Source of the DNA: UBA1422 sp963676385
Lineage (GTDB): Bacteria > Bacillota > Clostridia > Peptostreptococcales > Anaerovoracaceae
DNA length: 64,000 nt
Assembly: GCA_963676385.2 (NCBI GenBank)
Contig: CAXXMM010000007.1
Coordinates: 113,169-177,168, forward strand
Direction: 5' to 3'
Under the pieces are notes generated by a model. The model ran no database searches and was not told the DNA's origin. It saw nothing but the letters and a program-made list of their open reading frames with translations. Position numbers and translations under genes: made by a program. Shown in pieces: positions 33,760 to 43,483 of this stretch; the stretch's first letter is position 1; the number at the start of each line of letters is the position of its first letter.

Positions 33760-35566
33760 GTCTCTTATATTTTTTCCACATTAGCCACAATCCCATGCCA
33801 AATACCATCAGATTCGATAATATGAAAGGTGTCATTTCGATCAACCGATGAACCGATCCCAAGAACCATGCCGCTTCTATCATACTGAAAAGTGTCATAA
33901 TGAGAAAGTCCACTCCAAACACCCCCACCAATGCAAGGCGGTTTTTGCCAGGTCGGAAGTTCCAATTGTCTCCATCCCGAATTTGATTCCCCACCAGTAC
34001 AAACATTCTTGATGCCATAATGATGAGAATGATGCAGAGCAACATAGACAATAGAAGAGAAATCCCTATTACTTTTGGAAGCATCTTTATGTAGGATGCT
34101 TTTTCTATGGTTTCATCCACATAGGATGAAGAATACTGATAACTGGGTCCATGTTGTGTTAAATATCCCATCAAATCCTTTTCATAAGATTTGTCATATT
34201 GTATAAAAATGTCCTCAAAAATCAGACTGCCATAGTTGAGTTTTTTCATCTGCTGCAAAACTTTTTTTAGGGCCTTTATGGAATGATCGGAAACATGTAT
34301 CACCCCATACTGGGTGGTTGCATTTTTATCATATGAAAGGGTAACGTATGGCAAGCTTGTCAACCCTACAACGGTGTATGTTTTGTTGTGAACCTTTATT
34401 TTTTGGCCGATGACACCATTGATGTCTCCCTGATAGCCAAACTGTTTCTGCATCTGTTCATATGAAATCATGGCCTCTGCCTTGTTGTCTTTGGGCAAGC
34501 TGCCGGATAAGAGGAATTTAGGACATCCGGGAAATGTCCCGGCATAATTTGGATGGTCTGAAATCACATTGGGAAGAGAAAATATTTTTAATGAATCGGC
34601 GGAGCCCATTTGAAGTGTTGAAAGATACCCAGTGTCAACTACATAAATATCTTCTACATATTCTTTTTTCGCCAAAGTCAAAATTTCCTTGGCATCCAAG
34701 GTATCGGTTTTTTCGGCATATTGTTTTTCCAGTTCAGCAGAGGAAACTGTGGCTTCAATATAGGTGGAATAGTTTTCTGCTATCCACATTAAAGAAATAA
34801 CGTTATCATAAGGCAGTTGATCAAAATCAGGGACTTCATTGAGTAAATAATTTGATGAAATCATAGAGGTAAGCAATCCGCAAAACAGGACCACCATAAA
34901 CATTAACCCGTTAAACCTAGAGAATAATGTTTTTTTGAATAAAGGTCTGGGGTCCACTTTCTTCCCCGGAATCAAAGGCAGTAACTCTAATTGGGTGTGT
35001 GCTTGGGTCCCCAAAGATGCTTTGCCTTCTTTTACTTGTATTATGCCCTGATACTGGAGTTCCAGCCGTTTGTCATGGGTTGACAAAAGAATGGTTTTGC
35101 CTTGAGACAGCCGATTCAACAAAGCCTCCACCTTCTTTGTCATGCCGTTATCCAGATTATTGGTAGGCTCATCTAAAATCAAGATTGGTGTATCTTTGGA
35201 AAAACATCGAATAAGCGCTAAGATGACAAACTCCCCACCACTAAGGAAGGTGATGTCCTTTTCCAAACAATCAAAAGAAAAATACCCACAGTACTCTTGC
35301 ACCAATTCTTCATTGCATCCCTTAAGGTACTGATATCCGGTAGCCGGATAAGCGTACAAGTTTTGAGAAAAGTATCCAATCATATTTTGTTTTTCCAAAG
35401 GACTAATATCCTGTATGTTATTGGACTTAAGAAGTGATTCAAGAAAGGAGGTTTTTCCGCTGCCGTTTTCTCCTTGTAGCAAATATAGCCCTTTCCTTGA
35501 TAGATCCATTTCCTCCACTGCTAATGAAAACGCTCCCCTTTTAATATTGAAATGTTTGATGTTCAT
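33752..35566 (-). CDS. MacB/FtsX-like fused ABC protein (second of pair)
   Basis: A 604-residue single-chain ABC protein. The N-terminal ATPase (about 1-200) has GENGSGKTS, LSGGEFVILALIRC and LILDEPTNNLD. The membrane part has one helix near 225 (NGLMFMVVLFCGLLTS), a large external domain of about 270 residues, and three helices at the end, the FtsX/MacB arrangement. This class works by mechanotransmission rather than by a classic transport path. The ATG at 35566 overlaps the first ABC gene by four bases; a longer in-frame start inside that gene was not used. It pairs with the adjacent ABC gene. Confidence 0.82.
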   Translation of the reverse strand: MNIKHFNIKRGAFSLAVEEMDLSRKGLYLLQGENGSGKTSFLESLLKSNNIQDISPLEKQNMIGYFSQNLYAYPATGYQYLKGCNEELVQEYCGYFSFDCLEKDITFLSGGEFVILALIRCFSKDTPILILDEPTNNLDNGMTKKVEALLNRLSQGKTILLSTHDKRLELQYQGIIQVKEGKASLGTQAHTQLELLPLIPGKKVDPRPLFKKTLFSRFNGLMFMVVLFCGLLTSMISSNYLLNEVPDFDQLPYDNVISLMWIAENYSTYIEATVSSAELEKQYAEKTDTLDAKEILTLAKKEYVEDIYVVDTGYLSTLQMGSADSLKIFSLPNVISDHPNYAGTFPGCPKFLLSGSLPKDNKAEAMISYEQMQKQFGYQGDINGVIGQKIKVHNKTYTVVGLTSLPYVTLSYDKNATTQYGVIHVSDHSIKALKKVLQQMKKLNYGSLIFEDIFIQYDKSYEKDLMGYLTQHGPSYQYSSSYVDETIEKASYIKMLPKVIGISLLLSMLLCIILIIMASRMFVLVGNQIRDGDNWNFRPGKNRLALVGVFGVDFLIMTLFSMIEAAWFLGSVHRLIEMTPFILSNLMVFGMGLWLMWKKYKRHG

Positions 35567-37323
35567 TTCGTTGCCCTCCCTATTTGTTTTTTCATCCCGG
35601 ACCACACCGTTTTGCATGAAAGGGTGATGAGTGCCCCGTACAACAAAACAACTGCAAAAACAAAATAACTTTCATATACCGTAAATAAAACAAGTCCTGC
35701 AAGAATTGCGGCCAATAGAATCCAAAGATTCAACTTGGAAACCAAGTATGATTTTTCCCGCCCTCTTACAATTTCGGTTATAGGAAACCCATAAAAATAA
35801 AGGATTTTGTCTTTTTTCCAATTACTTCTTTCAAAAATATACATTGTCAATGTCAACGTCAAAAATGCCAATATCAGATAGCCTCCCAGCGCCTGAATTG
35901 TTTGTATCCACTGAAGAAATCGATTGGCCTCATCCAAAGCCTTATAGATTTCATACCCTTGAATTAAATATGCTTTTTTGGTCAATCCGTTGGCTTCGAG
36001 AAAATCTCCGAATCCCGTATTATTTTTTTTGATGACAATCGCGTCAATTAATAAATTATCCTTTTTCTCCGATTTTTTTAATGCATCTTCATAAAGTTGG
36101 TTGTTAAAGTCAAAAGTAAAAACTGTGTTCGCTTCTTCCCCGGCATCATTACTTTTCTTAATTGAATATTGATATGGTTTTAATAGATTCTTGGCCTTTT
36201 TCACACTCCATCCACTTGGAATAGATACTTCTGAGGCTGCCATAGTTTTTGAATTTTGTGCCGCAACATTATCCGCCAAGTCATTTCGAAACGTAATTGA
36301 ATCCGATGAAACATGTAGTTTGTCCGCCAAAATTTCAGCCATCACACTTTCAACATTCCTGTATTTTCCATCTTTGAGGTTTAGATATTCCAAGGGGTAA
36401 ATTTTATCTATTGTTTTATGGTTTAGTTTTATTCCCTGACCAATTTTTTTTGGATTTTTGGTTGCTTCTTTGATATACTCAAGTTTATTGATTTTTAAGG
36501 CGGCTTGTAGCAAAATGGTGTTCATTGCATCATCATCGTTAAAGGCTGACAAATCTGTCCCCATCATGCTGGCGATTCGATAAGTGTTAGGGGGGTATTT
36601 TGTGTACGGGGATAATGAGTCTGCAGATACGCCGCTGATAAAGCTATAGCATAAAATAAAAAACATCACGAAACAGTAAACCGGAAACCCCCAATTTGTC
36701 CTACTCTTTTTGAAACTTAATAACTCAATTTTTGTTTCTATGTCTGTTCCTTCAAAATCTTGACCCAAAGTCTGTTTTTGGATCAATTCCTGATTAACAA
36801 TTTCATACACCTGCTCTACACCAACAAATCGATCATCATGGCTGACAATAATAATGGCCTTGCAGAGAGAAAATTTTTTAATCAACTGAAAAAGTATTTC
36901 GAAGATACGATAATCAATGTCATTGGAAGGCTCGTCCAAAATAATATAGGATCTAGGGGAAAACAGGGTTCGAAGAACAGCCACCAGCCGAGTCTCTCCA
37001 CCGCTTAAACTTTTGGCAGGTTTGGCAAGCAAAAGAACAAGTTGATTTTCCTCTAAAAAGGTTTGAATTTTTTCCTTATTTCCTTGAAACATATCAATAT
37101 TGTCCAATACTGATAGTTCCGGAAAAATCAAATCGTTTTCCTGACATAACATAGAAAACAGTCCCGGATGACTGTCAAAGATTTTTTTAACCAAAGTGGT
37201 TTTGCCACTGCCATTTTTCCCCTTTATTAAGATAATCCCCTCGGCGGGAATTGCTATTTCGGTGCCATGAATGAGCACCGCATCATTTTTTGGGATGTAT
37301 ATTTCCGGTATCTTAATTTGCAT
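35563..37323 (-). CDS. MacB/FtsX-like fused ABC protein (first of pair)
   Basis: A 586-residue protein with the same layout as its neighbour: ATPase (GKNGSGKTT, LSGGETRLVAVLRTLF, ILDEPSNDIDY), a first helix near residue 225 (FPVYCFVMFFILCYSFIS), an external domain of about 260 residues, and terminal helices. The ATPase signature is degenerate in the D-loop (SND), so the two chains may form an asymmetric pair. The external domains differ from each other. The gene lies downstream of the 152-residue membrane protein, with which it probably shares a promoter. Confidence 0.82.
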   Translation of the reverse strand: MQIKIPEIYIPKNDAVLIHGTEIAIPAEGIILIKGKNGSGKTTLVKKIFDSHPGLFSMLCQENDLIFPELSVLDNIDMFQGNKEKIQTFLEENQLVLLLAKPAKSLSGGETRLVAVLRTLFSPRSYIILDEPSNDIDYRIFEILFQLIKKFSLCKAIIIVSHDDRFVGVEQVYEIVNQELIQKQTLGQDFEGTDIETKIELLSFKKSRTNWGFPVYCFVMFFILCYSFISGVSADSLSPYTKYPPNTYRIASMMGTDLSAFNDDDAMNTILLQAALKINKLEYIKEATKNPKKIGQGIKLNHKTIDKIYPLEYLNLKDGKYRNVESVMAEILADKLHVSSDSITFRNDLADNVAAQNSKTMAASEVSIPSGWSVKKAKNLLKPYQYSIKKSNDAGEEANTVFTFDFNNQLYEDALKKSEKKDNLLIDAIVIKKNNTGFGDFLEANGLTKKAYLIQGYEIYKALDEANRFLQWIQTIQALGGYLILAFLTLTLTMYIFERSNWKKDKILYFYGFPITEIVRGREKSYLVSKLNLWILLAAILAGLVLFTVYESYFVFAVVLLYGALITLSCKTVWSGMKKQIGRATK

Positions 37324-37379
37324 TTTTGCCTTTCTGAAATAGCAAATGATAATTTTGTGAGCACTGAGGGAAAAAGATA

Positions 37380-37838
37380 TTAAACCACCATCAAATCAAC
37401 TAACATGATTGATTTTGTACTTAGATTTGTTTTCTTTACCAGTTTATAAACATATTGACTGGTTCCATTGGGCGTATGCATGTACCATGCCCCATAGTAA
37501 GTATTGTTACTATTGCAATAGCCGTCAGAAAACTCCTTTGTGTAAGTTCCTCCGGATTTTTTCCAATAAATATCATACTTGGTGGTTTTAGGCGTGCCCG
37601 TCGTTTGATTTACTCCATAGTACAGCCTTCCGCTATCCCAATGTTGTGCGGTCTCAATGACTGCCACCGATTTCCCGGAATAAAAAGTTGATTTCCATGT
37701 ATTGGCCTGATCTACCCCTGCTAATTGATAATGAAGGGCAATTGCGGATACAATCAGTGCTAAAATCGCACATACTCCACCAATGATAACCCAGGCTATG
37801 TTTAACTGCTTTTTTCTGTTGTTTATCGTCTCGCTCAT
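37380..37838 (-). CDS. Anchored small protein of unknown family
   Basis: A 152-residue protein that I do not recognise. One membrane helix lies at about residues 14-36 (AWVIIGGVCAILALIVSAIAL); the remaining 115 residues are rich in Tyr, Thr, Ser, Lys and Trp and look like beta strands with turns (YWKKSGGTYTKEF, NNTYYGAWYMHTPNGTSQYV). It has one cysteine, in DGYCNSN. It is first in the unit that includes the two ABC proteins and the M50 protease, with its own promoter (37913-37941). A bacteriocin-like, immunity or envelope substrate role is possible; none is shown. Confidence 0.75.
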   Translation of the reverse strand: MSETINNRKKQLNIAWVIIGGVCAILALIVSAIALHYQLAGVDQANTWKSTFYSGKSVAVIETAQHWDSGRLYYGVNQTTGTPKTTKYDIYWKKSGGTYTKEFSDGYCNSNNTYYGAWYMHTPNGTSQYVYKLVKKTNLSTKSIMLVDLMVV

Positions 37839-37912
37839 ATCAAATTCCTTTCCCCAATTCCCTCAGCGTCACAACAAACCTTAGGCATTTCAAAATAGAA
37901 ATACTTGGCGTA

Positions 37913-37941
37913 ATTATATCTTATCGAGCGCATTGAATCAA
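37913..37941 (-). promoter_or_regulatory. Promoter of the 152-aa protein/ABC/M50 cassette
   Basis: TTGATT (37936-37941), a 17-bp spacer and TATAAT (37913-37918) on the minus strand, about 70 bp before the first gene. Confidence 0.72.
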
Positions 37942-38050
37942 GTGTTAATTTTGCACTTTTAATTCATACTTTTCGTTCAATTTATTCGCGGCTTCGTTTA
38001 TCATTGTCAACACTTATTGTTGCTGCTTCCACAACAATAAAACACAACAA

Positions 38051-38084
38051 AAAAACCGGACAATCATCAAATTGTCCGGTTTTT
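38051..38084 (-). terminator. nrdJ terminator
   Basis: AAAAACCGGACAAT and its complement form a 14-bp stem around a short loop, followed by TTTTTTT on the minus strand. It lies about 15 bp past the nrdJ stop. Confidence 0.93.
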
Positions 38085-38099
38085 GATTCTACTGTTACA

Positions 38100-40473
38100 C
38101 TACCTGACTGGGCAAATACCACTGACGCAATCTGAACCCAATTCTCTGTCGTCGTCTCCCACTTCAAACTGCTTCAATAAGCTGGGAACAAAGGGTTTCA
38201 TTTCTGCCACCCTTTTTTCGTAATCTTCTTTGGAAATTTCTTCATAAGGAAGCATCTCATAGAAACTGTCTTCGTATGGCAGGAAAGACAGGGCGATGCA
38301 CTCGTCCCAGTTGGCCCAAAGCCATTCTTCCACTGCCTCCCACTCATTCTCTCGCACATGAACCGTGATGGAGCAATTGTGATCCACATAATTGGTCATG
38401 AACATCTTGTAGGTTTCCAACTGCTCAATGGCGCCCACATCTCCTTTGGTTCGGCCTTCCGGTGCCTTGGCGGGAAACTCAATGACCAAGGTCTTGGCGT
38501 TGTCCCAGGTTTGGTTCACTTCCGGAAATACCGGCCAGCCCAATTTCATAGTCACCTTTGCCAAGGGATCGTCTGCAGAAATTCGAACCCGCCTGATGTA
38601 GTATTCCCGAATGGGAAAAAATGAACGCCTGAACTAACTTCCGGTAGTTGGGAAAGGGTTCCCTCCGGTTTTACAGTAGTCATGAGCATCGGTTCGTTAA
38701 TGCCCAGTTCCTTGGCATAACCGCTTCCCGCAGAGTGGACGGCTTCCCGAAGGGTCCGTAACAATTTTGCCTGATCCGAAGCCCCATATCCCACAGCATT
38801 CATGGCATCCTGCCACCCGGTAACCGAGCAACCCAATAATCGGTCTCGTTTTTGAACCAAATCCCAATTTTCCAGTTCCAAATCCAAACAAGTCATTCGA
38901 AGGCCGGCACGGGCAGAAAAGCCACATAGCCCGTAGCAACCCATCCATATCCAAGGTGTTATCTTCCTTGACAAACTTCATCACATTGACTGTAGTCAGA
39001 TTGCATAACCCATTGGAATCCAATAGAATCTCGCCGCATGGATTCACCACGTTAAAATTGTCCCGACGCTTGGCTGCCGCTTCCAAATTGACAAATCCCG
39101 GTTCCCCTGAAGTCTTCATGGTCATCAGCATCCAGTGAAGCTTTTCTCTGGTTGGCTTTTTCCGATAAAGTATCGAATTATTGCTAATCTGACGGTGGGC
39201 AATGTCCGGGTCAATCACCCAGTTCTCTTCGTCATTTTTCATGTAAAGATTGCTTTTGGCGTTGATGGCATCATCGTCTTTGGGATCAATAATAACCATT
39301 TCTGCCGTTCGACGCACCCCACCGGATACTACATTTTCTCCGATGATGTTAGCAATATCCAGGCAGTCCAAGGGTCTCAGCTGATATTTTTCCTCACAAC
39401 TTCGGTCAAACACATCTATTTGATTTTCAAAAACATATTCTTCAGGCTGTCATGACCGCTGGCGGTCCCGCCAAAAACCTTCAACTTTTCCCCTTTGGGG
39501 CGAACATTGTTATAGTTAATATAAATCGTATCAATATCCCGATATCGTTTCGCATAATGAATTTTAAAGAAATAGTTCAGGGAATCCTGCCAACCTTCTT
39601 TGCTGTCCCCCACAACGATTTCCGCGATGTTTTGCTTTCGGGTAAAGTCCAGAGTTGTCATGTCGTCCCGCTCATCCTTTGGCACCGGCTCGTAGGCAAT
39701 ATGAATAATCTTAATATCCGTTCGGATGTAAGGCATTTTCATGGCGTCTTCAAACGTGGTTCGAACCCCCACGCCGGCACCTACCATAAGCAAATAAAAG
39801 AGTTCGTCAAAGGCGGCGAAATTGTCAATGACCAATCCGGCACAGTTGAAATTACTCATTGGATATTTGAGGCTGGCATCTGTTCCCCCTGCCCAAAGGG
39901 TTCGGCCGGAAAGAAATTGCTTCATTTCATAAATATTGGTAAACAACTCCTCCGCCTCAGATCGAGCGGTATCCGGCACCAAGTTGCAATTATATTCCAC
40001 TGCACGGCGAACGGTTTCCCACCAATATTCCCGTCTTAAATCTTCCTTCAGCCATCTGGAATAGGTACGATAATAAACAAAACTGCCAAGGGGGCCCATG
40101 GGATTGGGAAGATGTTTGAACTTGGAAATAAAGTCCTCCCTCAGCTTTGGCTCAAAAGGGCCTTCTTCCTTTTCTGCCCGTTCAATGGCCTCCTTCTTTC
40201 GTTCTTTATCCCGCTCATATCGATAAATAATATATTGCTTTGCAGCATCTCTACGCTTCTGCATCAAAAGATCTTCCACAATATCCTGAATTTCATCTAC
40301 GGTTACCACTTCCTGACCTTCCTTGTCATGATAGCTGTGGCCTCCCGCGCCAATGCCCAAGCCAGTGGTTCATCAATCCCCTCAATGGTTTCTGTCATGG
40401 CTTTTCTTATAGCGTTGGCAATTGTCTCTTCCTTATAGTCCACCAACATATGACTTCTTTTGTGAACTTTCAT
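38100..40473 (-). CDS. nrdJ: Adenosylcobalamin-dependent ribonucleotide reductase, frame-disrupted
   Basis: A class II (B12-dependent) ribonucleoside-triphosphate reductase of about 790 codons. Blocks in order: an N-terminal ATP-cone (MKVHKRSHMLVDYKEETI), VDEIQDIVEDLLMQ, YRTYSRWLKEDLRREYWW, GTASGHDSL, ENVVSGGVRRTAEMVI, the finger-loop NPCGEI with the radical cysteine, TTVKPEGTLSQL, REYYIRRVRISADDPLA and the C-terminal redox pair in CVSGICPVR. The blocks switch frame near 40340, 39420, 38930 and 38610. Each break falls between well-conserved blocks that continue at once in another frame, so the gene is probably intact. The start has a weak ribosome binding site; an in-frame ATG at 40602 could add 43 residues. 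Confidence 0.88.
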
Positions 40474-40549
40474 TCCTGCTTCATTATTTCCCTCCCTGTA
40501 TCTTGCTCGCTTGGTGCCTTTTCCGTTTGCGACTTGCAGCTCGCTTCTT

Positions 40550-40591
40550 GCGGCTTGCGGCTTGCGGCTTGCGGTTTGCGGTTTGCGGCTT
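40550..40591. repeat. Heptamer repeat in the nrdJ leader
   Basis: Six heptamers of GCGGCTT or GCGGTTT run head to tail; older, degenerate units precede them. They sit between the nrdJ promoter and its start, so they are transcribed. Confidence 0.9.
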
Positions 40592-40638
40592 TCTTTTCCC
40601 ATAAAACCTAGGCACCTTGGGCGCCCTAAGGTATATCG

Positions 40639-40667
40639 ATTATATATGAGATGAGAATTATTGTCTA
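40639..40667 (-). promoter_or_regulatory. nrdJ promoter
   Basis: TAGACA (40662-40667), a 17-bp spacer and TATAAT (40639-40644) on the minus strand. It predicts a leader of about 160 nt that includes the heptamer repeat. Confidence 0.75.
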
Positions 40668-40885
40668 CCATCTATGGTATGAAAAAACAAAAAATACATA
40701 AAAATACACAAAATATAGTCTTTTTAAGGCTGTTTTATTATTGACCATTATGTCCTATTAAGCATGCAGTAGGTGCCTTGGGGCAGTTGCGCTAGGATGG
40801 GGTATTTGGGAGATGTGCCTTCGTGTGGTATTTGATGATACACGCAATTTTACCTATAAGTTGATAAAATTGGTATTTTGGGAAG

Positions 40886-40931
40886 AAAATCTGTACTTTT
40901 CTCCCTATTTCGGGCAAAAAGTACAGATTTT
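40886..40931. terminator. Long hairpin, copy 2 of repeated element
   Basis: The 15-nt arms, AAAATCTGTACTTTT and its complement, are identical to those at 15349-15395; the 16-nt loop differs. The plus strand continues with TTTTCCTTTTTT. It may back up the metG terminator or act in both directions. Confidence 0.7.
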
Positions 40932-41103
40932 TTCCTTTTTTCATCTTTTTTTATCAATTTTGAGGTTGTTTTTTGTTTTTTAATTTACACCATTATAGGG
41001 CACAACCCAATTGAAAGCGCCTCCTCGCATCTAACTTTAAAGACTTACCACTATTGTTCAACTTAAACACCACCTACGCGTCCTGCCCAAGGTTTTCATT
41101 CAC

Positions 41104-41143
41104 AAAAAAGTCAAAGCACTGAAAACTTCTGTACTTTGACTTT
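41104..41143 (-). terminator. metG terminator
   Basis: Minus strand AAAGTCAAAG and CTTTGACTTT arms, followed by TTTTT. It lies about 50 bp past the metG stop. Confidence 0.85.
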
Positions 41144-41192
41144 AAATAAGGTGTGGGGCGCTTGTCGTATCAGCACCCCGGGTTTAATGTGT

Positions 41193-43262
41193 TTATGTGA
41201 CTGCATTCCCATCATCTGCCACTGTGGTGACAAATTCAAAAGTTTCTTTGCCATCTACCGTATTGTCGGCAAAGAGCAACATGCCATTGGATTCCATTTC
41301 CCCGAAGCATACGAGGTGCCAAATTGGCGACCACCACTACCTTCTGACCAATGGTATCTTCCGGTTTATAGTATTCTGCAACGCCGGAAAGGATCTGTCT
41401 TGTTTCACTTCCCATCTTCACCTGAAACACCAACAGCTTTTCGCCTTTAGGATGTTTCATTGCAGACACAATGGTGCCCACCCGAAGGTCAAGTTTTGCA
41501 AAATCGTCTGTAGACGATTTCATCCTTCAACACCAAGGGTGCAGGCTGATTTTTGCCGGCGTCGACTCCGGCTCCGTCCTCTGGTTTTTATGTTAAGTTT
41601 TTCCAACTCTTCCAGTTCTTTTTCGATATCTATTCTTGGGAAGATTGCGTCTCCCTTTTTGACCTGCTCCCCATTCATCATCTCAAAGTTTGTGGCATCT
41701 GTCCATTCCGGATCTGCATACCATAATCCCATTTGCTTTCTGATTTTTGCGGAAGTGGTGTGCATGAAGGGGTAAATGAGAATAGACACGATTCGCAGAG
41801 ATTCAGCCAAATTATGAAGTACTGTATCCAGTCTGGGTTTGTCCGCTTCGTTCTTTGCCAAAAGCCAAGGGGTATTTTCGTCAATGTACTTGTTGGCCCT
41901 TCGCACCAGCACCCAGATTTCTTCCAGCGCCAGATTGAATTCGAATTTATCCATGTGGGCTTCCACCTTAGCGGCAGCACCTACCGCAATGGATTTTAGA
42001 TCTGCATCGGTTCCTTTGGCGGCATCGGGATCTTTGCCTGTGTCGGGACCCTTGGCTACATCGATACCCTTACCTGTGTCTGTACTTTTTGTCCCGTTGT
42101 TACCTTTATCTCCATCGTCAACCTGAGCTTCAGGGACAATGGACCCATTATATTTTTCAATCATGGAAACGGTACGGGAAACCAGATTGCCCAAGTCGTT
42201 GGCCAGGTCGTAGTTCATTCTCTTCAGCATCACCTCATTGGTAAATAATCCATCCTGTCCGAAGGTGTACTCTCGCAGCAAGAAATATTTCAAAGCATCA
42301 ATGCCATAACGCTCAATGAGTTTCACCGGGTCTACCACGTTGCCCTTGGACTTGCTCATTTTGCCCCCTTCCATGAGGAGCCACCCATGGCCCAAAACCT
42401 GTTTGGGTAGCGGCACATCAATGGACATAAGCATGGCAGGCCAAATCAGAGAATGGAATCGAACAATTTCTTTTCCCACTAGGTGGACATCAGCCGGCCA
42501 GTATTTGTTGAACAACGCCGGATCATCGGGATACCCCATGGCAGTGATGTAGTTTGAAAGGGCGTCCAGCCATACATAGATGACATGCTTTTCGTCCAAT
42601 GGCACAGGAATGCCCCAGTTAAAAGTGGATCTGGAAATACACAAATCTTCCAGCCCCTGATTGACAAAAGCGATCATCTCGTTGCGGCGACTGTCCGGTT
42701 GAAGGAACTCCGGATTTTCTTCAAAAAGCTTCAGCAGTTTATCTGCGTAAGCAGACATTTTGAAAAAGTAGGCTTCTTCTTTGGCCTTTTGCACCGGACG
42801 GCCACAGTCGGGACACTTCCCGTCAACCAATTGATTTTCCGTCCAAAAAGATTCGCAGGGAGTACAGTACATGCCTTCGTATTCCCCTTTATAGATATCC
42901 CCTTTTTCATACATTTTCATGAAAATAGCCTGGACCCGTTTCATATGTCTGGGTTCAGTGGTACGAATAAAATCGTCATAAGAGATTTCCATGGACTTCC
43001 AAAGGTCTTTAATGCCATCTACCACATGGTCCACATAAGCTTGAGGAGTAACCCCGGCTTTGTCGGCAATGGTCTGGATTTTTTGTCCATGTTCATCGGT
43101 TCCGGTGAGAAAGTGCACATCATATCCGGTGGCCCGTTTGAATCTGGCCATGGCGTCCGCCATCACCGTACAATAGGTGTGGCCAATGTGCAAATTATCG
43201 CTGGGATAATAGATGGGAGTTGTAATGAAATACGTTCCCTTTTGTGTTGTGTCTTTTGTCAT
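41193..43262 (-). CDS. metG: Methionyl-tRNA synthetase, C-terminus frame-disrupted
   Basis: Charges initiator and elongator tRNA-Met. The catalytic part has HIGH (NLHIGHTYCTVMADAMARF), two zinc knuckles (CTPCESFW, CPDCGRP), WLDALSNYITAMGY and KMSKS (GGKMSKSKGNVVDP). The anticodon domain follows, then a C-terminal EMAP-type tRNA-binding domain (FAKLDLRVGTIVSAMKHP). The last 110 codons need shifts near 41580, 41510 and 41300; the proper end is GNAVT at 41193. Between the catalytic and anticodon domains is an unusual insert of about 40 residues rich in Asp, Gly, Lys and Thr (DTGKG, DAAKG repeats, about 42000-42125). The start at 43262 has AAAGGA upstream. Confidence 0.92.
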
Positions 43263-43332
43263 GAGAATCATTCCTTTCATCGCACCGATTCGAATGAGAA
43301 CCAGTCGCAGCAGCTGTCTGCCACTGGCAAAT

Positions 43333-43361
43333 AGAATATCATAGAAACCATGGTTTTGCAA
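43333..43361 (-). promoter_or_regulatory. metG promoter
   Basis: TTGCAA (43356-43361), a 17-bp spacer and TATTCT (43333-43338) on the minus strand, giving a leader of about 65 nt, too short for a T-box. Confidence 0.55.
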
Positions 43362-43421
43362 AAAAAAGCAACGCCATGGAGAAAAAATATACAAAAAAAT
43401 ATGATGAAACGCAAAAAGGTT

Positions 43422-43451
43422 TTGGAAAAATTAGTTGCTATATTCTATACT
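43422..43451 (+). promoter_or_regulatory. ogt promoter
   Basis: TTGGAA (43422-43427), an 18-bp spacer and TATACT (43446-43451), about 30 bp before the ogt start. Confidence 0.6.
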
Positions 43452-43483
43452 ATGAGTATACAATACAATGGAGGTGAATGACT

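Larger units (their letters stand above)
40474..41192. other. Intergenic region between nrdJ and metG
   Basis: A 719-bp region without a supported gene. It holds a six-unit heptamer repeat (40550-40591), the nrdJ promoter (40639-40667), an ACAAAATATAGTC sequence at 40709-40720 that resembles an NrdR box in reverse but has no second box at the usual spacing, the second copy of the long hairpin (40886-40931), and the metG terminator (41104-41143). No cobalamin riboswitch is seen. Confidence 0.65.

Noticed and set aside
40708..40721. NrdR box before nrdJ
   Set aside because: Only one box-like sequence is present and it is upstream of the -35 box; a tandem pair at the usual spacing is missing.
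40600..41100. Cobalamin riboswitch before the B12-dependent reductase
   Set aside because: No B12-box (GCCACTG-type) sequence or long structured leader is seen on the minus strand.
43263..43340. T-box or S-box leader before metG
   Set aside because: The predicted leader is only about 65 nt and lacks the T-box TGGNACCGCG-type and S-box sequences.
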